A DNA stretch of 64,000 nucleotides from Neobacillus cucumis. Lineage in GTDB: Bacteria > Bacillota > Bacilli > Bacillales_B > DSM-18226. A model generated the notes under the pieces. The model saw only the letters and a program-made list of their open reading frames with translations. It was not told the origin of the DNA and searched no databases. A program made the translations under genes and the position numbers. Positions 57,598-64,000 of this stretch are shown here, piece after piece. Within the stretch, counting starts at the first letter, position 1, and every line of letters starts with the position of its first letter. The DNA lies in NCBI RefSeq assembly GCF_016107705.1, contig NZ_JAEHGC010000001.1, positions 496,001 to 560,000 of the forward strand, in the 5' to 3' direction.

Positions 57598-58050
57598 TTA
57601 GTTTTCTTTTGGTGGCTTGTTTAACATTTTTGCGTGTTTTTTAGGATCATAGTTTTTCATATCTTTTCCCTCATATTTAGAAGGGCATCTCGTTTTTACC
57701 GATTCCGCTTTGAAATGGTCCTTTGTTGTCGGTGACCCTTGGAGAATGACAATGACTCCTTGAGAGAAATTATCCGGTTTTGGTCCGTTATGAATGACAT
57801 GAAGCGTATTACCTTCGTTATCCTTCAAATCAAACTTCAATTCAATTTTGTCGGGATTCCATTGAATGGTCTTTTCTTGTAATAAGCCTTCGACGGTGAC
57901 AAAATCATCTTTATGTTGGTCCTGTGTGGCAAGTAATTGTTTCATCGTTAATTCAATCCCGCTTGACCCCGGCGTTGCGGCCATCAAGAGAAAAATAATC
58001 GCCCCTGCAATTACAAAGCCTCCAAGCAATACGAGTGTGTTTTTCTTCAT
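57598..58050 (-). CDS. ccmE: Haem chaperone CcmE, cysteine (CxxxY) variant
   Basis: A 150-residue membrane-anchored haem chaperone. An N-terminal helix (about residues 5-24) is followed by an OB-fold domain (about 45-125) with FVTVEGLLQEKTIQW and VIVILQGSPTTKDHF. The haem-binding site reads RCPSKYEGK, i.e. Cys122-x3-Tyr126, where classical CcmE has His-x3-Tyr. This Cys form is known from archaea and Desulfovibrio and accompanies a variant System I. ATG at 58050 has GGGGTG six bases upstream. Confidence 0.92.
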   Translation of the reverse strand: MKKNTLVLLGGFVIAGAIIFLLMAATPGSSGIELTMKQLLATQDQHKDDFVTVEGLLQEKTIQWNPDKIELKFDLKDNEGNTLHVIHNGPKPDNFSQGVIVILQGSPTTKDHFKAESVKTRCPSKYEGKDMKNYDPKKHAKMLNKPPKEN

Positions 58051-58063
58051 TCTCAGCACCCCA

Positions 58064-59122
58064 TCAAATTAATTTTTTCATTTGTTCGTCGTATGTCTCT
58101 TGATCAATTTTTCCAGTCAATAGCTTTTTACGAAGCTCCTTTTTTTGTTCTACATTTGCAGACTTACTATCTTTTTTTATGGTTTGTTTCGATTGTTGCT
58201 GTTTATTTTTAATGGCTCCCTTTGCTTCTCTTTGCGGTCTACCTTTGAATCCCATATATACAAGAGCACCTGCAATGATAATTGCTAATCCGATTATAGT
58301 AGCACCGCCAACCCCGATAATCGGTTTTGGATTTGGACTCTCGGTGCTTGTACTGTTATTGAGCACTTGATCGGTTGAAGTAGAACCGCTTACCTCTTTA
58401 TGGTTTTCATCATTTGGGGCTTGCTGTTTATTAATGGCAGCCATTGTTGATTCAGTTCCAGATTTCTTATAAGAGAACGAATATTTCATTGAATCCCCAA
58501 TTTTAACGTTTTTGTATTGGTAGTAGAAAAGATCCTCTCCATACTCACTTTTTTCTGTATTTTGTGGTTTAGGATTCATTTGAATTTCTTTTGCCTTCAT
58601 TGGTGCATAAAAAATTACGTCAAGCTGCTTAATTTCCGCATTATTTTTTAGTTTGTATGTAAAGCTTTTCTTATCCGCAACTTTTATTGAATTTGTGTAA
58701 TATTCGATGACGAATCGATATGTTTGGTTATTTTTTATTGGATTTTTCGGTTTCCAGGTAACGATGCCTTTTTCTTGATCAACATCATATGGCCGCTGAA
58801 CCTCCGGCTTATTTACATCAGGAAATTCTGCCACTAAATAAGCCTGAAAGTTTTTTTCCTTTGCAGGGACAGGAATTTCAACTTTACCGCTAAAATCTTG
58901 CCCGCTTTTATTAGTAATCGTTCCGTATTGACCCACTAGTAAGGATGGAGTGTCTTTTGGCCAATCCTCCGGGTAATCAAATTCCGGCATTACCTGTATT
59001 TGCATTTCTTTAAACGGAAACTTTTCTGCCTTAAATTCCATTTCCGCACTTGCATTTTGTAAACAAAAGCTGGACAAAAACGAGGCAAAAATGAATAAGA
59101 CAAGCCATTTCTTTTTTAGCAT
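58064..59122 (-). CDS. Uncharacterised exported membrane protein heading the Ccm operon (orf352)
   Basis: A 352-residue protein I do not recognise. A signal peptide (residues 1-26) is followed by an extracytoplasmic beta-sandwich-like domain (about 30-230) with repeated aromatic strands, a Ser/Thr/Asn linker (about 235-268), one membrane helix (about 272-292) and a Lys/Gln-rich cytoplasmic tail. The tail ends LRKKLLTGKIDQETYDEQMK, the helical module also seen in orf126 and orf330. It lies 13 bases before ccmE and is the promoter-proximal gene. It may act in substrate presentation, but nothing in the sequence proves it. Confidence 0.8.
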   Translation of the reverse strand: MLKKKWLVLFIFASFLSSFCLQNASAEMEFKAEKFPFKEMQIQVMPEFDYPEDWPKDTPSLLVGQYGTITNKSGQDFSGKVEIPVPAKEKNFQAYLVAEFPDVNKPEVQRPYDVDQEKGIVTWKPKNPIKNNQTYRFVIEYYTNSIKVADKKSFTYKLKNNAEIKQLDVIFYAPMKAKEIQMNPKPQNTEKSEYGEDLFYYQYKNVKIGDSMKYSFSYKKSGTESTMAAINKQQAPNDENHKEVSGSTSTDQVLNNSTSTESPNPKPIIGVGGATIIGLAIIIAGALVYMGFKGRPQREAKGAIKNKQQQSKQTIKKDSKSANVEQKKELRKKLLTGKIDQETYDEQMKKLI

Positions 59123-59310
59123 TTAGATCCCCCTTAATTGGAAAACTCATCACCAGAAAGTACTATTTTCCACCATAGCCCTCTTCGGAATAAATATAAT
59201 CCGTATTAGTTCCCGATGGTTGATTCACTCTTGAACATTTTGTTAAAGGAGGAAAATCGCCCTGTTTTTGACAAAAAAACAACACAAAATATTCACATGT
59301 AATGAATAGG

Positions 59311-59349
59311 GAATAAAAAGAACCTGAATCCAATTGATTCAGGTTCTTT
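59311..59349 (-). terminator. Terminator between cytochrome c gene and the Ccm operon
   Basis: AAAGAACCTGAATC and GATTCAGGTTCTTT (59317-59349) form a 14-bp stem around CAATT, with CTTTTTATT following on the minus strand. It overlaps the cytochrome stop codon. The Ccm operon therefore needs its own promoter in 59123-59310, which I could not place with confidence. Confidence 0.88.
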
Positions 59350-60001
59350 ACTCTTCCATATCTAATGACCGAATATAGGAAACAATATCGGTGATATCTT
59401 TCTCTTTTAATTGTCTTACCCCTGCGAGTCCTTTTAAGGATGGACCCATCCTAGTGCCTTCACGGCCATAAGCTGTACTAATCCAAATTTGCTTATTGGA
59501 AGTGAATTTTAAATATTGTGGATTTGCAAGAGCTGTCCCCATTTTTAATTTTCCCGCGCCTGCCTCTCCATGACAATTAAGACAATACAGATTATATTGT
59601 TTCTCTCCACTCTCGATATTTCCAGAGATCGTTTTTGGCACAGCAAATTTAATTCTGTTGGTTTGCCAACTTCGGATAAAGGTAACGAGTTGGTTTATAT
59701 CTTTTTCGGACAATATTGTTCCGTAGGCTGGCATATCTGTCCCATTTCTGCCAGATTTCACATACTCATATAGATCACGATTTGTCACCGTACTTAAGAA
59801 TTGCCGATTATTAAGTGCTGTCCCGACCTTTGTGCCTTCACCCTTTCCAGTTTGTCCGTGACAGGCAAGACAATGTTGACGATAAATTTTTTCACCTGCT
59901 GCTATCGCTTTGGAGTCCTTCTGAACGGGAATAAAGCCCTTTCCAAGGAAAGCAGCAGCAATTAAAATCAAAGCAAAAAATCCAACGAATAATTTCTTCA
60001 A
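59348..60001 (-). CDS. Diheme cytochrome c, membrane-anchored
   Basis: A 217-residue protein with an N-terminal signal or anchor (residues 4-20) and two class I cytochrome c domains. The haem motifs are HCLACH (Cys44, Cys47, His48) and YCLNCH (Cys140, Cys143, His144); Met90 (TDMPAYG) and Met185 (TRMGPS) are likely sixth ligands. It is a natural substrate for the Ccm genes next to it. The start is TTG, and its AGGGA site overlaps the end of the upstream selenoprotein frame. Electron partner unknown. Confidence 0.93.
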   Translation of the reverse strand: MKKLFVGFFALILIAAAFLGKGFIPVQKDSKAIAAGEKIYRQHCLACHGQTGKGEGTKVGTALNNRQFLSTVTNRDLYEYVKSGRNGTDMPAYGTILSEKDINQLVTFIRSWQTNRIKFAVPKTISGNIESGEKQYNLYCLNCHGEAGAGKLKMGTALANPQYLKFTSNKQIWISTAYGREGTRMGPSLKGLAGVRQLKEKDITDIVSYIRSLDMEE

Positions 60002-60010
60002 AGGCTATCC

Positions 60011-60454
60011 CTACTTTGGTTCAGGTGTTGGTGTTGGATCCCCATATTCTTTATATTTTTCATTTATTAATCGATAAATTTCTTTTGGATTTTTACCATC
60101 CAGATGCATTTGTACCGCCTCCCGGGCGATATTGATACAAATGTCTCACGATATACTCATCGAATCCCATTGTTCTACTTTCATATTCGAATCAAATTTA
60201 TCAATATAACAACTTAAATTACTATCATGCCCATCCGTACCACAGCCGCAAAAACACGGGACCTGTGCCAATACCTTTGGATAGTTCGAGGCCATTACAT
60301 AGGTTTCTTTTATTTTTGCAGTTGAGTTTAAAACGTAATCCGGTAAAGGAGCATTTTTTTTATCAAATTTTGTGTTGGCTTGATTCGAACTGCATCCGAC
60401 AGCAATAAATACAATTATTATACTTATCAAAAATAATGAGCCAATTCGCTTCAT
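60011..60454 (-). CDS. PCYCGC-type lipoprotein, probable selenoprotein (TGA as Sec103)
   Basis: A lipoprotein of 147 residues if one TGA is read through. Lipobox IAVGC gives Cys21. The core is VPCFCGCGTDGHDSN (Cys67, Cys69, Cys71) with Cys82, matching the PCYCGC family. At codon 103 (60146-60148) a TGA replaces the first Cys of the family's CxxC before IA (UDIC, Cys106). The same frame continues 44 residues with INIAREAVQMHLDGK and PKEIYRLINEKY, as in the family, to TAG at 60011. Without readthrough only 102 residues form. ATG at 60454 has AGGAGG nine bases upstream. Function of the family is unknown. Confidence 0.8.
60107..60143 (-). promoter_or_regulatory. SECIS-like hairpin downstream of the in-frame TGA
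   Basis: Counting U of UGA as 1, bases 6-13 (CAUUUGUA) pair perfectly with 35-42, and CGCC (21-24) pairs with GGCG (30-33) around the loop CGGGA. An alternative upper stem pairs 18-24 with 30-36 (7 bp, one G-U). Distance and the G-rich apical loop fit bacterial SECIS elements bound by SelB. Base pairing was read by eye. Confidence 0.65.
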
Positions 60455-60589
60455 TTTCAATTTCCTCCTTCCTAATCCTAATTTCATGTTCATTTTAACA
60501 AAACATTTTTTTGCAAACGGCCCTTAATTCTTACTATTTAGTGAAGTTTTATGGTTTTAATCGTTTTTATAGTGATTCTGTTCAGCTGG

Positions 60590-61264
60590 TCATGACCCTT
60601 TTTGCAGCCAGCCTTCCTGGAATGCAAAGGCCGCTGCCTGGACACGATTATTCATGTGAAGCTTTTCCATAATATTTCTTAAATGATTTTTAACTGTATT
60701 TTCGGAAATAAGTAATGCTAGGCCAATTTCGCGATTCGTCAAACCTTTCATAACATGGACTAATATTTCTTTCTCACGCTTTGTCAAAAGGTCTTTTTTG
60801 GTAAAGAATAATCCCACTTGCCTTCGGCTGTATTTTTGCTCCCCTGACAGGTTTTCAATGATTTTTCCCGCCATTTGCCCAGTAATGACGTTTTCCCCCC
60901 TAAAAACCATATGTACAAATGTCAGTAATTCATTAGGAAGTAAATCCTTTAATAAATATCCTTTAGCTCCAGATTTAAGTGCCTCAACTAATAACTCTTC
61001 CTGGTCATTCATCGTTAGCATTAAAACTTTTACTTCTTTCAATTCGGTTACAATCATTTTCAATGCTTGAAGCCCATCGATAACGGGCAAATTCATAGCT
61101 AATAAAATTACATCAGGTTTTTTTTCTCTAGCTATTTCATATGTTTCTTTTCCGTTATACGCCTTTCCAACAATTTGTAGAGATGGATCTTCTGAGAGAA
61201 TACTTTCCATGCCACGAATAAACACATGATGATCATCAGCTAAAAGAATTTTTATTTTATCCAT
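60590..61264 (-). CDS. NarL/FixJ-type response regulator lacking the phosphoacceptor Asp
   Basis: A 224-residue protein with a receiver domain (about residues 1-120) and a LuxR-type helix-turn-helix (about 155-215; TKREKEILVHVMKGLTNREI and ENTVKNHLRNIMEKL). The acidic pocket LADDHH is present and the switch Lys is in KGYLLKD, but the phosphorylation site reads ILLAMNLP, with Ala56 (codon GCT) where LxDLNMP has Asp. No histidine kinase is near. It likely works without phosphorylation or by ligand. GGGGGAG precedes the ATG at 61264. It heads the group with the selenoprotein and cytochrome c. Confidence 0.9.
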   Translation of the reverse strand: MDKIKILLADDHHVFIRGMESILSEDPSLQIVGKAYNGKETYEIAREKKPDVILLAMNLPVIDGLQALKMIVTELKEVKVLMLTMNDQEELLVEALKSGAKGYLLKDLLPNELLTFVHMVFRGENVITGQMAGKIIENLSGEQKYSRRQVGLFFTKKDLLTKREKEILVHVMKGLTNREIGLALLISENTVKNHLRNIMEKLHMNNRVQAAAFAFQEGWLQKGS

Positions 61265-61443
61265 TAGACTCCCCCTAATCTTAAAAGGCAAATTAATATC
61301 TCTATATAGGAACTGGTTACACAACTTCATTTTATTCTTCCAACGAAGTACACACTAGTAAGGGAGGATTAGTTTAATAAATTGTTCAAAACTTTCTTTG
61401 CAAGATTTCACAAAATTTTCATATATAGAAGAAATCTAAAGAA

Positions 61444-61485
61444 AAAACAAAAAGGCCTTAGACGCTATATACCGTCTAAGGCCTT
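61444..61485 (-). terminator. Terminator of efp
   Basis: AAGGCCTTAGACG and CGTCTAAGGCCTT form a 13-bp stem around an eight-base loop, followed on the minus strand by TTTGTTTTTTC. Confidence 0.92.
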
Positions 61486-61496
61486 CTATAAATTTC

Positions 61497-62054
61497 TTAA
61501 GCTCTTGATACGTAAGAAGCTTCTGTAGTATTGATGATAAGCTTGTCACCTTGGTTTACAAAGAATGGAACTTGAACAATTAAACCAGTTTCAAGTGTTG
61601 CTGGTTTTGTACCGCCCGACGCCGTATCACCCTTAATTCCAGGCTCCGTATCAGTCACTTCAAGTTCAACTGTGTTTGGCAATTCAACCCCAAGAGTTTC
61701 ATAATTAAACATCATAATATGAACTTCCATATTTTCTTTCAAGAACTTTAATTCATACTCGATGCTAGTTGCAGGAAGCTCAACTTGCTCGTAAGATTCC
61801 ATATCCATAAATATATGTTGATCTCCGCTTGCATAAAGATACTGCATCTTGCGGTTATCAATTTGGGCTTTTTCAACCTTCTCACCGGCACGGAACGTTT
61901 TTTCTTGTATAGCTCCGTTACGAAGATTACGCAGCTTGGAACGAACAAAAGCTGCACCCTTACCTGGTTTTACGTGTTGGAAGTCAATGACGCGCCAAAT
62001 ACCGCCATCCACTTCAATCGTTAAGCCTGTTTTAAAATCGTTAACAGAAATCAT
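61497..62054 (-). CDS. efp: Elongation factor P
   Basis: A 185-residue tRNA-mimic that relieves ribosome stalling at polyproline. Three OB-like domains are intact: KOW-like domain I (residues 1-64) with [16 protein letters not shown], where Lys32 (in HVKPGKGAA) is the tip that receives a modification in Bacillus, domain II with [19 protein letters not shown], and domain III with VEVTDT-like [18 protein letters not shown]. It lies 22 bases after papA. Confidence 0.97.
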   Translation of the reverse strand: MISVNDFKTGLTIEVDGGIWRVIDFQHVKPGKGAAFVRSKLRNLRNGAIQEKTFRAGEKVEKAQIDNRKMQYLYASGDQHIFMDMESYEQVELPATSIEYELKFLKENMEVHIMMFNYETLGVELPNTVELEVTDTEPGIKGDTASGGTKPATLETGLIVQVPFFVNQGDKLIINTTEASYVSRA

Positions 62055-62076
62055 GCAATAAATCCTCCTATATACA

Positions 62077-63138
62077 TTACAAAATAATTAGATCTTTTGT
62101 TGAGTGAGTCAGAGCTTCATTACCAGTCTTCGTGACCAATGTGTCATCTTCGATTCGGACGCCGCCAAGCCCTGGAATATAAATTCCCGGTTCACATGTA
62201 ACCACCATTCCTGGTTCTAAAACAAGGTCAGAACGAAATGAAAGAGCAGGACCTTCATGAACTTCAAGACCAATTCCATGGCCAGTTGAATGTCCAAAAT
62301 ATTCACCGAATCCTTTTTCAGTTATGTAGTCTCTTGTTATCGCATCAGCTTCTTTACCTGTCATCCCAGGTTTAATGCCTTCCATTCCTCTGAGCTGCGC
62401 ATCCAGAACAATCTCATAAATATTCTTAAGCTTTTCATCCGGCTGTCCCACTGCTACTGTCCTTGTGATATCGGATACATAGCCTTTATAATATGCACCA
62501 TAATCAAGGGTAACAAAATCCCCCGTTTCAATTACTTTATCACTTGCTACACCATGTGGAAGTGCAGAGCGCTGCCCTGAAGCTACAATTGTATCAAATG
62601 AAGAAGATGTCGCTCCAGCCCTTCTCATAAAGAACTCTAATTCATTCGCTACCTCAAGCTCAGTCTTCCCGGGGCGAATAAAATCTAAAATATGTTTAAA
62701 CGCAGCATCAGCAATATCTGCTGCTTCCTTTAATATCTTAATCTCTGCATCCGTCTTAATCAAGCGTAATTTTTCAATAACTCCTGAAACCGGCAGCAGC
62801 TCCCCTTCAATTTCTTTCTCATAGGATTTAAATTCAGAAAAAGTTAAATAGTCCGCTTCAAAACCAAGCTTGTTGATTCCAAGCTGTTTGACCTGTTTCG
62901 CCACTTCCTCTGGAATCGTAGTTGAAAATTTAATAATTTCGAATCCTTGACATTGCTTTGAAGCCTGCTCAATATAGCGAAAATCAGTTATAAATAATGC
63001 TTTTTCAGAACTAATTAAAACGACACCTGCAGTTCCGGTAAAGTTTGAAACATATCGGCGGTTGTAGGAGCTTGTAATTAATATTCCATCAATCCCGTTT
63101 GCCGCAAAAATTTCTCTTAATTTCTCTAATTTCACCAT
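62077..63138 (-). CDS. papA: Xaa-Pro dipeptidase, M24 family (YqhT)
   Basis: Releases amino acids N-terminal to proline; 353 residues. A creatinase-like N-terminal domain (about 1-125) precedes the pita-bread metallopeptidase domain. Metal ligands appear as [18 protein letters not shown] (two Asp, near 214 and 225), [16 protein letters not shown] (His near 289), [11 protein letters not shown] (Glu near 320) and GGVRIEDD (Glu near 334). It is cotranscribed with efp, as in B. subtilis. Confidence 0.95.
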   Translation of the reverse strand: MVKLEKLREIFAANGIDGILITSSYNRRYVSNFTGTAGVVLISSEKALFITDFRYIEQASKQCQGFEIIKFSTTIPEEVAKQVKQLGINKLGFEADYLTFSEFKSYEKEIEGELLPVSGVIEKLRLIKTDAEIKILKEAADIADAAFKHILDFIRPGKTELEVANELEFFMRRAGATSSSFDTIVASGQRSALPHGVASDKVIETGDFVTLDYGAYYKGYVSDITRTVAVGQPDEKLKNIYEIVLDAQLRGMEGIKPGMTGKEADAITRDYITEKGFGEYFGHSTGHGIGLEVHEGPALSFRSDLVLEPGMVVTCEPGIYIPGLGGVRIEDDTLVTKTGNEALTHSTKDLIIL

Positions 63139-63242
63139 GGGTTTCTACTCTCCTTTTAAAAGGCAGTTTTAGAACTATGTACTTGGTTTTGCACAACAAA
63201 ATTATTTTATCATAATTGATTAAATCCGCCTAATCATGATGA

Positions 63243-63740
63243 TTAACTGGCTGTCTCTTTACGCTTCATTTCGGTATTTTGGTACTCATAATTAATGGAA
63301 TATCCTATGAAAATTCCATATACCATATATAAACAAACTGAAGAAATCAAGGTATCTCTGTTTAAGTCCACAATAGGATCCATACTCGGAAAAAGTGGGT
63401 TTAATACAAAGAATACCAATAAAAATAAGACAATCCCATAACCTAGTCCAAACCAAAAGCCAGTAAACTTTCTTAATGCAGCATAATAAATAAATGCAAC
63501 CACAACGGAAATGCATCCAAGTAATAGTATGGAGATTAGCGTTCCAATCCAACCGTACTTCCAACTGCCAAGGGCCCATGGCTCTAGAAGGATATTTGGG
63601 CGAATCTCCGTAAAATTAAAATAGTAAGCTAACCAGCCGATTGTACTCCAAAAAAGTCCCCCAATTAGCCCTGTCCAAAAAACCATCATTGGGAAGGACA
63701 TTGGTTTTGGATACGTTTTTTCCTTGCGATCGTTTTCCAT
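63243..63740 (-). CDS. yqhR: YqhR-like membrane protein
   Basis: A 165-residue polytopic protein with four membrane helices (about residues 15-36, 57-83, 90-112 and 133-152), a charged N-terminus MENDRKEKTYPKPMSFP and a basic C-terminus. It matches B. subtilis YqhR in length, topology and position upstream of papA-efp. Function is unknown. AAAGGAGG precedes the ATG. Confidence 0.82.
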   Translation of the reverse strand: MENDRKEKTYPKPMSFPMMVFWTGLIGGLFWSTIGWLAYYFNFTEIRPNILLEPWALGSWKYGWIGTLISILLLGCISVVVAFIYYAALRKFTGFWFGLGYGIVLFLLVFFVLNPLFPSMDPIVDLNRDTLISSVCLYMVYGIFIGYSINYEYQNTEMKRKETAS

Positions 63741-64000
63741 GGAATAGACCTCCTTTTATCTTTTATCCAATGGATATACTGAGTTTTTTTGAGTATGCTC
63801 CCATAATGTTCTTAATTTTTATTATGTCCTTCGGATTTCATTCCCTTGCATATAAAAATTTTTTTAATTTAAATGGAAAAATTATTACATTCATAGAGGT
63901 TTTTTCTTTTTTCTAGTAGAATAAATTTAAGTACATACAGATTTACTTTCTGCTAATGTGCAACTTTGTTAAGGTTGGTGTAATGTACATGTCTAAAACT
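63741..64000. other. Window end with no clear gene
   Basis: A/T-rich DNA. A hydrophobic open frame on the plus strand (ending 63916) has no ribosome binding site and is not called. An ATG at 63983 (ATG TAC ATG TCT) near the right edge could begin a gene outside the window, but only six codons are visible. Confidence 0.3.

Noticed and set aside
60011..60160. Frameshifted pseudogene as explanation of the PCYCGC gene
   Set aside because: The downstream homologous residues are in the same frame as the upstream part; only one codon, TGA, interrupts. No insertion or deletion is needed.
63641..63916. Hydrophobic plus-strand frame near the right edge
   Set aside because: Its left half is antisense to yqhR and its internal ATG (63770) has no ribosome binding site.
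1..64000. CRISPR arrays, prophage, transposase genes, tRNA or rRNA
   Set aside because: No regularly spaced repeats, integrase-like frames or cloverleaf/rRNA sequences were seen on reading both strands.

Overview
The window is chromosomal DNA of a low-GC, endospore-forming member of the Bacillaceae. It carries spo0A, spoIVB and the eight-gene spoIIIA operon, a T-box leader, bacilliredoxin, a bkd branched-chain acyl-CoA operon and Bacillus-type AGGAGG ribosome binding sites. Gene order is close to the yqj-yqi-yqh arc of Bacillus subtilis. No rRNA, tRNA, CRISPR array, transposase or prophage gene was seen.

Layout. 1-8.7 kb: a promoter and proline-type T-box leader, proC, a membrane glycosyltransferase, namA, rnz, zwf, dinB and an M20 peptidase. 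8.8-13.6 kb: a propionyl-CoA carboxylase carboxyltransferase with methylmalonyl-CoA epimerase, divergent from the miniprotein gene prli42; then an L,D-transpeptidase, bacilliredoxin BrxB and an unrecognised lipoprotein. 13.8-29.6 kb: meaB-mutB-mutA and the bkd operon (ptb-bcd-buk-lpdV-bkdAA-bkdAB-bkdB), headed by a near-perfect sigma-54 promoter next to bkdR. Together these can take Val/Ile/Leu carbon to acyl-CoAs and propionyl-CoA on to succinyl-CoA. 29.8-49.9 kb: a DUF2627 gene, a glycerophosphodiesterase, a YycC-like small protein, spo0A, spoIVB, recN, argR, tlyA, dxs, ispA, xseB, xseA, nusB, an Asp23-family gene, accC, accB and spoIIIAH-AA. 61.5-63.7 kb: efp, papA and yqhR.

The unusual part lies between spoIIIAA and efp (about 50.1-61.3 kb), where B. 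subtilis has almost nothing. It holds a nearly complete System I (Ccm) cytochrome c maturation operon, transcribed in the order orf352, ccmE, ccmF, a ccmH-like gene, orf126, orf330, ccmA, ccmB, ccmC, ccmD and a ccmG-like gene. Bacillus normally uses System II (ResB/ResC). CcmE has the CxxxY haem-binding motif instead of HxxxY. The CcmH-like protein has a CxCxC cluster instead of LRCxxC. Three membrane proteins of unknown function share a short C-terminal helical module.

Upstream of the Ccm operon, on the same strand, are a diheme cytochrome c, a PCYCGC-type lipoprotein, and a NarL-type response regulator whose phosphoacceptor Asp is Ala. The lipoprotein reading frame has an in-frame TGA exactly where the family has the first Cys of a CxxC, with a SECIS-like hairpin just after it, so it is probably a selenoprotein. 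Its true stop lies in the ribosome binding site of the cytochrome c gene, so selenocysteine readthrough and cytochrome synthesis may be coupled.

Smaller points of interest are a probable AUU start for spoIIIAD, two copies of a small palindromic MITE-like element, a REP-like double hairpin, and a possible operator between prli42 and the propionyl-CoA carboxylase operon. Start codons were chosen from ribosome binding sites and remembered family N-termini, not from alignments.
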